Below, piece after piece: positions 25,301 through 40,300 of a stretch of DNA of 64,000 bases. A program made the translations under genes and the position numbers. The notes beneath the pieces are model-generated. The model was given only the letters and a program-made list of their open reading frames with translations, had not been told where the DNA came from and searched no databases. Within the stretch, counting starts at the first letter, position 1; each line of letters begins with the position of its first letter. The DNA lies in assembly GCA_022829145.1 (NCBI GenBank), contig CM040741.1, positions 61,441,047 to 61,505,046 of the forward strand. The letters are read 5' to 3'. The stretch comes from Albula goreensis (taxonomy: Eukaryota > Chordata > Actinopteri > Albuliformes > Albulidae).

Positions 25301-28300
25301 AACTGCTGGCTGCAATATACACTACATCATAAATAGTATGGACATACCATATACTAAACTATATGGATATATGATAGTTATGTCCCAGAAAAATTCATTT
25401 TCTTTGTTACAACTGCTCTGATCCCTTTAAACCACTTCCTGTCCCCCGTTTTCAGATGCTGAAAGTGCCTCCAACCAACCACTGGCACATACAAGAGGGG
25501 ATGACCTCTGCGTAGTCCAACGGGAAACCGCCATTATACTCTCAAAGTACATTTTCAGCCATAACGTGAAAATGGACACGAGCCCCAAGGTCGACACAGC
25601 ATTGGCATGCCAAATAAACAAAACGTGTTTTAAAGCCAGAGAGTGGTCAGAAGGGCTGCTGCTTAAAAAATCTATCAAATATGTACTGTAATGGAACATT
25701 CTGCCTGCACTATGTTTTTAAAAGCACATAATGACATACATGATAGGAAGGGAACCAGCACACAACATTCATGCTCAACCAGTCAGCCATCTACCTATGT
25801 ATAGGTATAAATGCTGTCTCAACGAGGAAATAAATGTTGTATTTCTTTAAAAAAATGACATTTACACTGAGGTATACAAACATGCTATTGACAAACAGCT
25901 GGATATAGATGCATCCTTTGTCTCCTCTGACCTTTCTCTCAGAATTACCCAAACCCAGCTGCACAGATGGGTCATTCAGAATCACATGAAACGAATGGCT
26001 ATTGAGAACTGATCAATCAAGTATGTCAGTGAATGGAGTACCACTGACCTTGTGGTCTCAGTATAATTACATACACTGAGCCTGCATCCCGATTGAAACC
26101 GTCTTTTTAATTTACTGTAGGACTGAAGGCAAGATGAGAAATCTCAGGTCCTAGATTAAGTTAAATACTTCAGTAAGCAGACACTGCATATATGTGGCAA
26201 AGGGCATAAAACCTACATTTAACACGGTTGATTTAGCATTAACTCAACATTTTTATACACAGCAGAATGTGCCACTGCTTCTTCGAACTAAAATAGCTCA
26301 GGATGAGCTGCTACACATGGAGTAAGGTCTGCAGATTATATATTTCCTGTGAAAGAAACCAATAGTAAAATCATAGAGAATATACACGATAACAAAAAAA
26401 TGCATTTCACCTCCAACCTCTAACACATACCCAATACTCTTAACTGGGGTGCACCAACAGTGCCTTATGATGTCAGTGTCTGAATTCGCACAAAAAAATA
26501 AAAACCTCAGTGAAAGAGCAGATCAGTTAGCTAACACGAGGACACTGAAGCTGGTGGTGTTGCTATCATGAGATATGAAACAAAGCCGAGTCCTGACAGC
26601 ATAACAACATTAATGAACAGAAACCAAAACTGTGAAACAATCCGGATGATGCAAATAAGATCGGCATGAAGAAACCTCGTCCTGAACCTCAGAATGAATA
26701 TGTGATTAACTGAACAAAGTCATTCAATTGTAGATCAACTGTTGATCAATACGCTGCCTGTTGTACGTCCAAAGAAAAGGGAAAACTCTGCACAATGGTA
26801 TACTTGCAGTTTCCACCACAGTTTATTTTCAGTGTTTTCTCACATTGAGAATTCCATTACTGTTCACATACCGTGTGTTCTCATATTGACAATAACAGCT
26901 TGTGGAAAACGCAGGTAATCTAGAGTGCTGGAGTTCTTTCTTTTCTTCAGTGCATTTTGTTGCTCTTTAGCACCTGGATGGAATTTTTAGGTGCGTGAAC
27001 ATTTAGCTGTACTATAGCTTTTCATGCATCTCAAGGAATTTTACAGTGACACGGCTCAACTCAATGATCAGCTGGCACCAGGGGAATGCATCGGCAGCCA
27101 TTGCGTGCCCGAACCCTCATCACACATAAGCTACGGTGAGGAGAGATTGATTAATTTACGCACAGATAACTGTGGGGTTGGAGAGCTGGGGAATTTTGCC
27201 AGGACTGAGGACATCACACTTTGCAATAAGTGCCATGGGATCTTTAATGACAATGAGTCAAGAAATAAAGTGTCTCTGACAGCAAAGTGTTTCTGTCAAT
27301 ATAACTGCCAATTGGGTTTACAGCTGGGCCAAGGGACAGACTGTACCATACTGGCCTACCAGCACTACTCCCCACAGAAGTGTTTGTCTCAGTGCATCAT
27401 TCATCAAAGTACTATCAAAAATAAGCTGGGACAGGCTTAACCAAGGTCCAGACCTGCAACTGATAAAAAAAACCTGGGCCAGGGCCTCACACTAATCAAG
27501 GGCATGTGTAATTCAGTCAAAACTGCCTTCATTTTTAGGCATACAATCCACTCTGCTTTAGAATGAAAACATAATATTCCAAACAATATGTTTGCTTGCC
27601 TCCAAACAAATAGAAAATACTCAATGACATTTATGCTGTAATGTAAAGTCATATTTGATTGAAATACATATGCTCTGGTTTGACTGAATCCCAGCCTTAG
27701 TTCCCTTTGCTGAGCAGCAAAAGCGAAAAGCTTTGTGAGTACAGAAAGTACAGCAGATTGATATCCATAGAGCATATCCTACACAAAGACTGTGCTTACC
27801 ACTTTTTAAGCTGGCCACTCCCAGGGATTGGCCAGTGAGAAGAGTGAGCCGAACCCCTGGGTCTTGGATGTACGCCATTGTGGTCATTGGGTAGAAATTT
27901 GCTTGAAGAGGCAGCTTTGCCATTGTCCTCCTGGGCTGTATCTGTAATTACAAAAATATATGCAGTTGTGTCTTAAATGGCATGAATAAAACATCAAACA
28001 CAGGTGTGCCTAATTTGAACTTTCTCCATGGTAAACATCCTAATCCAACGGACTGGTAAGGGAACAAGTTTGAGAGGGAAACAAGCTGCAAAGTTCACAT
28101 CTGAAGTTCTTCAAATTTGCATGATACAACATTTTTTCTGAAAGAAACTAATTAACATTGATTACAGTAAAGCTTCTCTAATCCTTCAAAGCAAGTCCAG
28201 AAAGCCAACAACTTGCAAATGAGTGTTTTGGAGGAATACTCTTTCCAGAGACTTAGCAGCAAATCAGATTGCCGCTAACGTTGGCTCCCAAGCATGTCTT

Positions 28301-31300
28301 CCTATAGACACTGTAACTAATCCTGTTACTCTTTTTTCGTGTTTATGCATTTAACAATCTCATCTTTGGAGGGGATTATCCCTTGCCATTCACGTTTTGT
28401 TTCAAAATGGATCTTGCTGCTAGAAAGAGGAAAGAATACAAACAGAAAAGGTCTTGTGAAACTACCGTATCTTGACTGAACAAATGAAAGTCGCAACGTT
28501 ACCTGAAACAAAATAGATCCTTGGGATGCTTATCTTTCAAAATAGACTTTTCTGTGCTGCCCACGATGCTCTGCATTATCTCTTCACACATCATGTTGTT
28601 TTCTATTTGCTTTAGAAGTGTCAGACACAGAGACTATTCCCACATCTTTGTAACTGACGTTCATAATACCAAATAAAAAGGTTTTCCTGTTTTATTCATC
28701 TGAAAAAAACATCCTGTTGCAGCCACAAACAAACTACAAAGAAAAGCAACTGATTACACAGTGTTTCAGTGCAACACAGAGTAAGTGACTGGGAGGAGAT
28801 TTGTTTGGTCCAGAGATGAATCCCTTATCTACACAAGCCAATTCTCCATTACTCTTGAGATCTCATATGGCACTTCTGAAGGGGTCACAGTGTTTGCAGT
28901 TCCCTTTCACTCAGCAGTCAATTTAAGTGCTGAAAGACTAAAAATCAAAAAATTCTGTGACCCTCCAGGACTTTATTTTGTGGTCCCCACACTACTGGAA
29001 GCAGAACCAGCCAGAAGTGGTTAAGTTACTTTTCCACTCTTTCTTGTTGTGCCTAAACTCACCTCTGTCCAAATGTACAAACGCAAAAAAAAAAAAAAAA
29101 AAAAACCTTTTCAAAGGCAGTTCAGAAAACCAGAAGTCACACTTTTCCACGGGTTAGTGAAAGAAAACGGCGAGAGCAGCCCTGCTGTCTCGAACCCTGG
29201 TTTGATCGGCTCACCTGAGCCCCATTCAGGCTGTTTCCAGCTTGCAGCATCTGAGTCGGAGAAAGTCAGACTTCATCAGATTGTGTGTGGGAGGTCTTCC
29301 CTCAGTGACACTGAGATGCTCAGAGCCAACAAGCGTGTTACAATTTTTACTAGCTAATTAACAGCATGGCCAGCTTTTTTAGAGCTAATTTTTAAGATAA
29401 CTTGCGATTAGTTTGTCAAACATGTTTGGGAGCATATGTCAAAGAACCACACATACATAAAAAAGTCCATACAAAAACGCCATACACAAAGAACCTCCCT
29501 GCTGCTATATGTCTTACAAGACATGTCAAGTCAAGACCAGTCAAGTCGATTACTGAGGCCTCATGCAGAATATTTTCCATCAGAAAGCAGCGACGGTGGG
29601 TCCCAGCCATGCAATCATTGGCTCTGGCCAGATGTCCACAGCTGTAAGGCAAAATTGGCCCAGCCTCACAAGGAGAAAACAGAGGTTTAGCCGGCATGTT
29701 GGTCTCATCACTCTAACGGCCACTCTCGATCAGTTGGGCATCTGTGGGTGCACAAAACTGAGTGCACGCTGACTTCATCATCGTCTGATGTCATCGGCAG
29801 TATGTAACTGGTGCTGTAAGAGCAGAGTGCAAAGAAGCAAGAGCTTGTCGCCTCATCAACCTGAGGAAAGCTGCTGCATGAGGCTAACCAGCACAGCCAA
29901 GTTTGGGTGGGGAAAAAGAGGAAAAACGTCCATCTTTATTATTCCAGAGGGAAATCTGTTGCACAGACAGGGTCAATAAAACAAACGACAGCAATGAAAT
30001 GAAGGGACCTAAAAATGGACACAAGATTCAATTCTCACACACGACACCAATACATTTAATGATGACCAAGAAAAATGATTTGCTGCCAGACAGGGTCAAT
30101 AAAACAAACAAACAAAAAACGTTACGATATGAAGGGACCTAAAAATGGACACAAGATTTAATTCCAATAAACTACACAAATAGCATTCTTACCTGCAGAC
30201 TTATCTACACTACATCAGGCCTACTTTAGAATGCTGGAGTCACTTACTCTATTAAATGACCTGGCAACTGTTTTGTCAATTAGCAACTTTTTGTAGGAAC
30301 TCAATGTTTGTAGCATCACCATAATTGAGCATTGAATTATGAATTATGCAACGTGGAGCTCAATTGCTTAAGCTCCATTACATACTCTAGTTGGGGCCTG
30401 ATGAGGGCCATAGAGAGTGAACTTTTATATATATATATTTGTCAAGAATAAACAGTGACCATACCTGAATTTATACTTAATATAACATTTGCAATCTATT
30501 CTATGGCTATAGTTTATGTGGCTAGTCAAAATTTAGAGAAATGATTCATGTATTTATCCTAAGACCTTTTTCAGTAAATAACACTCCACCTTTTTCATAT
30601 TGACAATGTGAAGTATGCAAACATATGAACAAATATCCTGTCAGATCTTGAGTTTGTGGTTCAAGGTTGTAGTTTGGTCTGCTTCTGCATGCAACAGCAG
30701 GACAAAGGGATATTGAGAGTCACTGTTTAAAGAATGACTTCAGTTTTACAAAGGTGGTCATGCATTTGATGTGGAGTTTGCTAAATATAGCTGCTAAATA
30801 CACAGTTTAGCAGATAGAAGAAGCAGTGAAAAGAGTAAGAGGCAATTTGTCATCCAAGATGACATTGTGTATTTTTCACCTGACCTTGCCCAAGAAAAAA
30901 AAACACACTGTCCCGTTTTAAGGATAAACAGGATACAAAAAAAGGTGTTTACTTACAACAGCGCAACTAAATTATGCTGAAAACACTAGGAACAATCTTT
31001 CTGTGAAGGCTGAATGAAACATACAGACCCCATAAAAGGCCTTCTTTAAACATGGATATTGGTAAAAAGAAGGCACACCTGGATGGCTAGATGCTACCCT
31101 TTGGAGATGCATGTCCTCCATGTCCATTATTCTTATCTACTAAAAGCCCTGCATGAAGCCGTACCAGCGGGCCGTTAGACCGGAGCACTCTCCCTCTCAT
31201 TTGTGACATGTGCTGTGCCTGCGGTGACTCACAAATGAATAGAACAACAGTAGCCCCGGAGGCGTGCGTTTGTATTCGTGACACACTGTCGTGTAAGTCC

Positions 31301-34300
31301 ACTTACAGGAGGGAGGAGGCCTGACTGAGCTCTGGGGTTTTTCAGCTCCAGGTGATCCCCTTGCATTGCGTTCGGGGGCCAGGGGCTGAGTGAGTGTGGT
31401 GTTACGGGGTTAGGGGTGCACCTTCAAAATTATGTACGTTCCTTACCGTAAGGTGCCTGTCGGTTTTGACATAACAGATTGAGGTTGGCTTGTTATTCTT
31501 GAGGTTAAGTTTGGGGAAGCTATTCAATTTCTAATAGATGGTCAACTGAGAGCTTTGTCTGTTTGTTTATTTATTTATTGACTGCCCTAATGGGGATGCA
31601 ACTAGTGCTGCTGTCACCAGAAATGCTTACCTTAGCCACAACAAACCCCTTAGGAAACGGAGACCTTGGCTACAGCAGGAGAAAGCTCAACTGGCCACCT
31701 TAAAATGAAACCATTAATATTACAGTAAAGCATGCATGTCTCTTAGATTTATAGCACAACAAAGTAAGTGCTGTGTTTGAAAGTGATTACAAAACACACA
31801 CAACAAACTTTGCTAAATAGTTGCAGAAAGTAGAGCCTCTATCATTAGTCTTTTGGCTCCGTCTATATACCTGGCCTTCCAATGCTGCGTTAAAGGGCAT
31901 TTCACTTTGGTAACACCTTAAACTCTATAGTCCTCTACCTCTGGTGTGTCTTCCTGAATGAGGTTTTTTTTGCTCATTTCCAATTATCCACAAGGGAACG
32001 ATTTTCTGCATAAGTATACTTCATATGTAGCTTGGCTAACCACTTCTTGGTCGTTTACAACATCAGTAATTTTACAATGCCCACATAACATTAGTGGACC
32101 GATCTGGCAACTCTTCACAGGCACAGGAGTCCACTGCAAGAGGACATTTAACCTAGAAATAATATTTTTACAATTTTTCAAAATGATAACCAACATGAAA
32201 AATTATAAATACCATATTATCAAGTTCTGTGTAGTTGGTGTTTGTAAATGTGTTGGTGGTACATTTTTCAGGCTGTTGTTTGAATGGAAGGTAATTTGAA
32301 ATTAGGACAAGGCCTAAATAAACTCATACAAGATTCAGTTAGTTTGTGAAGAAAGAATGAGCAGAAAATGATTGTACCTTGCTCATGAAGACACGCTACA
32401 GGTAAGGAAATGGAAACTGTACAGCCTAAGGTGTTACCAAGGTGAATTATCCCTTTAGAAATGCTAAAATAGAACTCGAGAAGTCCTTCATACCATACAC
32501 TGTTTCAACTGTATTTGGGTTTCATCCTTTCAAAGTTTTTGATGTACAGTTGTCTAGTGTACACTTGCGCTGGTATTACTGTCACTGCCATGGCTATGGC
32601 AAATGCAATGACGCACGACTAAATTATACAATGAGACGCAACCTTAAAAATGTTTGGTTTCCTTTTCCTTTCTTGGCTGAATGGCAAAGGACATTTCATC
32701 CGCTGCAATTCATCGCCTTTAGCCTAAGTGCAGCATGGCTACATTTCATTCTCTTTCAGCCTCTGGTGAATACATTCCAAAAATATACCTGCTGCAATCT
32801 AATAAAACACTCCAACAGCAATGACAAAAAGCAAAAATAAAGCATTACAAAGCTTTTCTCCAGCTTTGGTGATGCAGTGGAAGCTGCATTTTCATTTTGA
32901 CAGAAAAAAAAAAACATATAGGGAAGAAAACAATATTTGTGCCAATAGACTTTATTTATGAGTCTCTGATAAAAATCACTTGTTAAAGAAAGGCATAGAG
33001 TACCTGATTGAGTTGTTACACACATACATCGGGTGGAACGGAAGAGATCCAAGGGCATTCGGCAAGACTACAGGGTTTACATTCTCACTGTCCAATGCAG
33101 CAGATTTATTCAACAAAGACTTTTACAGCATATTTTAGTTCTGATATGAGCCCTCTACATCCAGAAAGGCACTAAAAGTATTTAGATTGCTATGGGAACT
33201 TGGGCTGGAATTTAATCAAGGCTTCAACCTGTCACCTAATCACACACAGGCAGCCTGATAACCGCTACTTCTTAACCTGTGGGAGAAGCCTTTGACTTTT
33301 CTGCCGAGGGAGCCACCATCAGCTGGGTGATTGAACGTTTTGATTAGTGGGAGGGACAAACCTGTGATTTGACCTGGCCGAACTCCAGCCATTATCTGAT
33401 GAAAATTTGTCCGCCAAATGCCTAGGAATGACTTCAATGGAGAATGAGATGGGGGGAGAAGGAAATCATACATCCACGTTTTGTCCACCAGCCAATTTTA
33501 CCACATCACGATTACAAATTACAGCGTGAAATGATGTAGGAAGAAAGTGTGCACACATGCTAATTACCCAAATAAGGTCAGGGTGGAACAAAGGCCTACC
33601 ACAGGAGTGCCATTTGATTTTGGTTCAATTCATGGCTGCCACATTATACAGCATCTTTTCTGCTATTGTGTGGGAGTAATGGAGCCATTTCAGTGGGCTT
33701 TTTGTTTAAAACAATGCAATTCTACCAGGTTCCAAAGCACACCATTAGTGAAACTGCTTCCTCAGCAACGGACTTGGCACTGAACCCCTTGTCCGGCACT
33801 AGATCACAGACGGCTATGTTTACGCTCACTGTCTTCACTTAATTGAATCTCCAAAACAAATATTCCACACAATTACAAACTCATACATTCCAAAACGTAT
33901 ATTCTATAAACAAATGGTGCTTTGCCACACGTGAAAACGCAGTAAAATTGTACCTATCAATCGTCTAACCGTAATGTGATGCAGTGTAGAGCCAAACGAC
34001 ATTTTTTTACACTGATGCTCTGCTTGCCAGTAGTTAAATACATAGCACAATGTGGCCGTGTCTTTAGCTAATTATCAACATATGCGCTAATCAACCACAG
34101 GGCCTTTCAGAGCTCAATGAAAAGTCGAGCTCTGTCTCTCAGGCCATCTCCTGCCGCTTTTCGATCTGTGCTTATGAGATCGATTTTGCTGCCGTGGCTG
34201 CATTACATCGTGATTACCCCGTAGCGTTGCCACAGACAGCTTTGTCTCCTCCTTTTGTGAAGTGACTCCAACCGTGGCACAGCAGGCAGTGAGGGTTACG

Positions 34301-37300
34301 GATCTAATTCCGATGGCCTGCACTGCACTCACAGAAACACAATGGGGCTGGCGTGTGCTGTCAATAATGGAGGGGAAAAACCTGAAAAAACCCTCACAGG
34401 GCTTTCTTTTACAAAACGCCTTGCGTTCCCTGTCAGCGTGACTTCAGCTAGGGTTAATAACCTTTCTTCTGTTTGGGAAAATGAATATACCGGAGACCAC
34501 ACATCCGTGCCCGTCGATTAATTGCTGTCCTTCTGTTCTCTCCACAGTGTGAAACAGAATTGTCTCTGGGAGTATATTATATTTGTTGTTATGTTCATCA
34601 AAATAGCCCTGCCATCTGAAAAAACAACCCACGAAGACTGCCTGGTGTGTTTACAAAAAAAAATTAAATTCAACCCTTCTCTAGTTATGTATATACAAAG
34701 GTTACAAGGTAAAGAAAAAAGTACCAATTTTCTCAGCACCAATTGGTATTTAGTAACTATAAGTATCGTTACTGATGTACCTCCCTCTTTTAAGAGTTGA
34801 AGTAATCTGATAGATTCGACTACCAACTTCAGCTGTGAGATATTCTTGATAATTAGATGTGTGTTAAAATAACTTGAGGTGGGGGTTGTATTTATCTCAA
34901 AACTTTAATATAAACCTTTATCTGATCCCAGAGAGAATGGTCTTGAGACAAAGACATGTTATATACACAATGCTATTTCTGCTCCTTCAGTTCAAAGCAT
35001 GCCTGTTCATGTCACAGAACTTTCCATTTAGCCTCTTACTGCTTCTTCTGATCACACCTCTTTGCAGGATGCATTCACAGAGGTTATTTGGACCAATTAT
35101 CATGATTCTGCTCTTTAAGCAACTAGAGAAAAGACTATTATGTTTGTTCTGTTCATTATGCTGCTGACCTTCAGATGTGACACTGTACATGGATTAGAGG
35201 AGAAGGAACAAGTTGCAGAGGGAGAGGACTTATGGTTTATTGTATTTCATAGCTCGCGGCTACACGGATCGCTTTCTTTTGGAAAGCTTAATTCTGCTTT
35301 ACTGTTTGTGCAATAATTCAGTGTGAGTAACCACATCGATAAAAAGGAAGAAAGTGAAATATGCTTCTAGCATACCTGTTTTCTGGCAATAAAACCAAAA
35401 CAGCCATAGACAAAAATAAATAATTTATTGAAATACTGATGCTCATTCTGATAATAAAAGTATACATTTAGGAATGTAATCACACTGACTTTTTTATATA
35501 AATAAATCATATTTTTCACTGACAGGTACTTGGGGTTATATTCTGAGAAAAATAATTCAAGGGAAAATGTGTGGTTGGACATGAATCAGCCTTGTTAGGA
35601 AAATCTATTTGGTATGTCCTTGGTACATGCAACCAAACACGTCCCCTGGAGGTCTAGCTATTATTCAATTGTACCAGAGAAGTTAAATCAATTTAAATTC
35701 CCTGTGGATATATGAAATAATAACGGCAGGGCTGAAACAAAGTGTTGTTTTCTGAGAAACAGCCTGGATTTACTCTAAGTTTGGGCCGTCAAGAATTGGC
35801 TGAGGGGAAGACAAAACAAGCCTGTTGCCGCTGCACTGTGTACCATCTGACAGCTAATCAGAAATCCATGGGGCAAAGTCGGCTTTCTTTACAATAAATA
35901 CGAGGCATGGGATATTCCCCTTCATCATTAGCCTTCATTACCCAAGGCGCTAACTGGCTAGTCTCCCAGGAGTCATGCTGTAAATCTCCCCTGGATCCAG
36001 CTAACTAGGGTGTGCTGTGTAGCATTTCAAGTCATAGGATCTATGCAACGATTTGAGAAGCACAACATTACATGTATTTGCACTTTCTCAACACATACCT
36101 GGAGCACTATCCTTCAATTATCTAGGCCTTCAACAGTGAGACCTGAGCAACACTGCTTTGTGAGGATATAATGGCTAAACTGTAATGGATTTCTAACCAC
36201 AGAGGTAATCATTTGTTTACACACTGACAATTTGAGGAAGCACACCATTTTTGGATCACAGCTTTTGGACTTCTGCAAACTTTTCTTGACTGGGTTAGCT
36301 GGATTATCTGCATATGTTTTCAAAGATTTTATTAAAAATATATCAAAAGATTGGTAGGAGCACATTTTAATTGACTGTAATCAATGTACGGCAAATCACT
36401 TAGTGTTAAATCATGAACATCGTGTCTTTTCGAGACAAACCAAGCAGCACTTTAAAATCAGTTTCTTATGACAGTTTAATAAATACTACTGTATGTACAT
36501 TTCTCTGCTTGCAAAAACACCCCAATTATGTCATTTCATTACATTAGTCATTTCATTACAAATAAATACAATTATCAAATCAAATGGGACCAAACAGCAT
36601 GCCAGCAAGACCATTAAACACAGGCAGAACACTGATGTACTTAATGAAAATATATATGCATAATTATATTGTTGGGAAACTTTTGGCCTCCTCCAAGGAT
36701 GAACAATAATTCCTGATTTGACCTTAGCTATACAAAGTCTGCACATGTGACTCCCATCCGATTCACGTGGCAACTAAAATTTGCCATTTTTTCCATTGTA
36801 CATCACATATTTCCTGCAAACCTCAAGCATCAGTCAATTGAGAGGGTTATCCAGGTGAAGTTGCTAGATTGTGACAAAGACTGATAACACTGACTGACTG
36901 ACTTACACTCTGTATTATCTTGAGAAGGTGAAGCCCAGTTTGGCCCTCTTACCATCACTGGGAATAAAGCAGACGGGATTTAAATGCCTACGAACGTTGC
37001 CTAAATTTTACTCTATGCACCAGCTGAGCAGAATTTTACTAGAGTATTAACAGATCTGTATTAACAGAACATACTGTATGTAATCACAGTAATTAACAAT
37101 GAGAGACATTTTATGTGGGCCACTTTTCAGCATTTGTAAAAAAACCACACACAGAAGGAATCTCTTAAAATGACTCAGTAATACTAACGGTGGATTTCAC
37201 TGCCATTTTTTCATCACTTGGAATACAAATCCTTCACCTGTCTGCTTCCCAGCCACCCAGAGGGCACAGCTAAAGGTTACATTTACAAATCACATTTTCA

Positions 37301-40300
37301 CAACTTTTGGCTGACTTTTGCCTCACATTAATTCTGATGTTGTTTTTAACCTTGCTCAAGGACTGCGGATTGGATCCAATTTTCAGCGTTTTAAATGTTT
37401 GGAGCTTTGGGAAATCAAGAGAGGTAAAAAAAAAAAAAAAAAACATATTGATAAAGCAGCAGGGTTTTCTACCCTGGAAAAACTAATCTTCTCCAAAGTA
37501 ACTAACACACAGAGAAGAGGAGGAGAATACTACGGGGAGGGCTCTATTGAGAGAAGGAGAAGCCCTTATCAATGAGACTATTTAGCTTACTTTCAAGATG
37601 GTAAAATCAACTTGAAGGAGAGAAGAGTACTTCCACACTCCTCGAGTATGTTACATTAACTTTTATTTAGATGCAGATGTGACACTGCACTGTTGTTATG
37701 AAAGTCCACAGCATGATAAACCTAGCCTGATAAACCTTAACAATGGTGTGGTAGTTGTCTCAAAGGTTTATCATGCTATTTCTGAACCAGTTCTTAAATC
37801 TGCAATTTGTAATCATCCAGATTTGTAAGTACCATTTCCCAGTCTAGAATGTGTAATCACATTAGGAGGCCCGTCTCATCACTGTCAGGCCAATGAAAGT
37901 TGGTACAGGAGAATACAGACCAGCAATATGTTTGGTGCCAGCTGCCACTTCTTTTCGCTTAGCAGTGTTTCAGTTCTATGTGAATGTTGCATCAAAAGAC
38001 TTTAAGTGCAGCTGGTGTCCGCTCAACCAGACCATTGGCTCTTGCACAAGGAGGCAGAAATGACCTTTTGACCTTACCCCTCCTTTCCTGCTGGCTAAGC
38101 TTTGACCAACTGTGCATCGAGCAACAGGCCTCCCAGCCATGGCTGGCACTAGCATGGTCGGTATTCGATTCCATGCTCTGGGGCGATCAAAAACATGGAG
38201 TAGCAGTGCATTTCAACACCTTTACCCCAACAATGTGAAAAACAGATTACTTAAAAGGTGATTTGTTTTGACTCAAGGTTTCAATATGTAAGTACACAGC
38301 TTGAAAGCCACAATTCCCAGATTAAAATTTCCCAGGAGCTTCCTCATTAATCCTTAAAATAGCAAATGACCTACTGATTGCACATATTTCCATTTAATTG
38401 TGTACTAACTGTCTAGCAGTTGACAGCTTTGCCTTGGAACCTGTGTTGGCTCTGAATGGTACATTTATGTCAACACATTGTTTGCTAATAGGTTTCTGGT
38501 GAGCTGTCAGTTGGGTCAAGTCTCATTTTTTTTGTATTTTTAAACCTACAGTGACTATTATAAACAAGCCAAAGTCAAAACAAGAACAAATGACTGCAGT
38601 AAGAAATACATCCAACGTAAGGCTATGGACTGCGGTGTACAGTTAAGAAATTATGTATGCCATGATGAAAAATTCACAAAAAGAATAAAGTACTGTGCGA
38701 TTGTTTGTCCCTTACAGGCATCCATTGATTACATGACATTGGAGCCTCGCTGCTACTGAAAAATGTAATCATTTTCCGGTGGAGGACGCAGCACATCTGT
38801 TTTGGCTCTAGCTGAAGAGGAATAGCTCCCTACCCTTGAACCCTTCTGTGACAGCTGCACAGCCTTTGTTTCCTTCGCTCAGCACTGCAGCTCGGCACAG
38901 CCCCTTTCTCACAATCCAAGGCGGGTGGGGGTGAAGATGGATGGGGGTGGGGGTGGGGGGGTGGTTTGTTGAGGTGGCCGACAAAAATTCTTTTGGAAAC
39001 CAAATGTTAATGAGCGAGAGGAGGAGAGATGTGGAGATGGTCGGGGCCCCTACCTGGAAGCCGTTGAGGTCAGTGAAGAATCGATTGCTGCTGTTCAGGT
39101 CTGATGTTATCCTCATTGCAATTTCACGGTTGAACTCCCCCCTTATATCCACAGTATTGGAGATCTCCACAGACTGGCCCTCCGCACCTGGAACGGGGAG
39201 TTGAAATAGTAACTCAATTAGAGAGCCCCCTGCGCCCCCGACTACTGGATCTGTTCTTTTTTATTTTCGGCCGTCAATGAGCACCACAGCCCATTTCTCA
39301 AGGCGTCTGTCATGCTCCTGTGGGAGAACAGAATGATATTCTAAAAATATAACAGATCAATGTGGTCTTTGCTTGTGTGGATCGGATACACCTATATGTG
39401 TGGTCTTGTATATATAATTATGTTTGTAAGAAATTAAATTCCTCTACACACAAGATAGGTTCGCAATGTGCTTTACATTTATAAAGAGATATTTCGATGA
39501 GAATTAACTGGACTTAGTTTATTTAAACCATGGTGGAGATATTTATCTCTGTACCACAGATAAAACCGGACAAAGTGCATTAACATAACACTGCAGTGAG
39601 GTTTTGTCTAAATCATATAAGATAAATATGATGCTGACACTAATTAGGTAATTGCTTCACATTCAGTGATATCACACAGTGTTGTGTGTACCCTTTGGCC
39701 ATAGTCCACTGTGCTTTAAAGCTTCGATGATCTGAGAACTGCAATTACTTCAAGTCAGCGAGAAATAAAGACAAACTGTCTTCATTTCCATCATCAAAAT
39801 GCTCTTTCTCATTTCAACTACGCAGAAACAGAAAACCCATCCCTGGGCTATCTAGGTCAAGGATAAAGCATGCCTTACATACTGCTTGTTATATCAGCAT
39901 GTTCATAAAGCGCAAAATGGTGCCTATAGAACAAGCACATTGTATGCCCTGCTTTGGTTGCTTTGTGGGAGAAAAGCTAATCATTCTTTCACGAGTCGTT
40001 TTCAGGCATGGGGCACATACATTTCAGTTCCATTAATGTCACAGTGTTTGTGGAGGTTCAATCACTTAAATGCTGTGTGTCGAGGGGAATGGTCTCTTGT
40101 ATGCAAATGACTGGATATCTCATTACACGAAAGCCTTGGGGCTACTTAAGTTACTTAGGGTAAATCCCTTACAAAAACAGATTTAGACATGATGCCATGA
40201 TAATGAGGGCGACCGTGCAACTTTAGGAGGCTCACTCCCCCCGTGGAGTCAACAGAAATTTCCTTTGTCATTACACATTCCACCCCCTTCCATTTTCAAA

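Larger units (their letters stand above)
23531..27799 (-). other. man2a1 intron between exons I and J
   Basis: 4,269 bp. It holds the CA microsatellite at 23799-23843 and the SINE3-type tail at 27010-27400. Otherwise AT-rich with no recognised feature. Confidence 0.85.
27942..39053 (-). other. man2a1 intron between exons H and I (about 11.1 kb)
   Basis: Largest intron in the window. It holds a poly(A) tract (29085-29105), a SINE-like segment (29590-29880), a local duplication (29964-30164), an inverted repeat (37710-37777), a SINE-like segment (38000-38225) and a G-rich tract (38921-38963). Segments at 34080-34320 and 35790-36000 are less AT-rich and could be conserved non-coding DNA, but that cannot be judged from one sequence. 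Confidence 0.85.

Noticed and set aside
27024-27440. 138-codon plus-strand ORF
   Set aside because: It lies almost wholly within a SINE3-type repeat in reverse orientation, so the frame is incidental.
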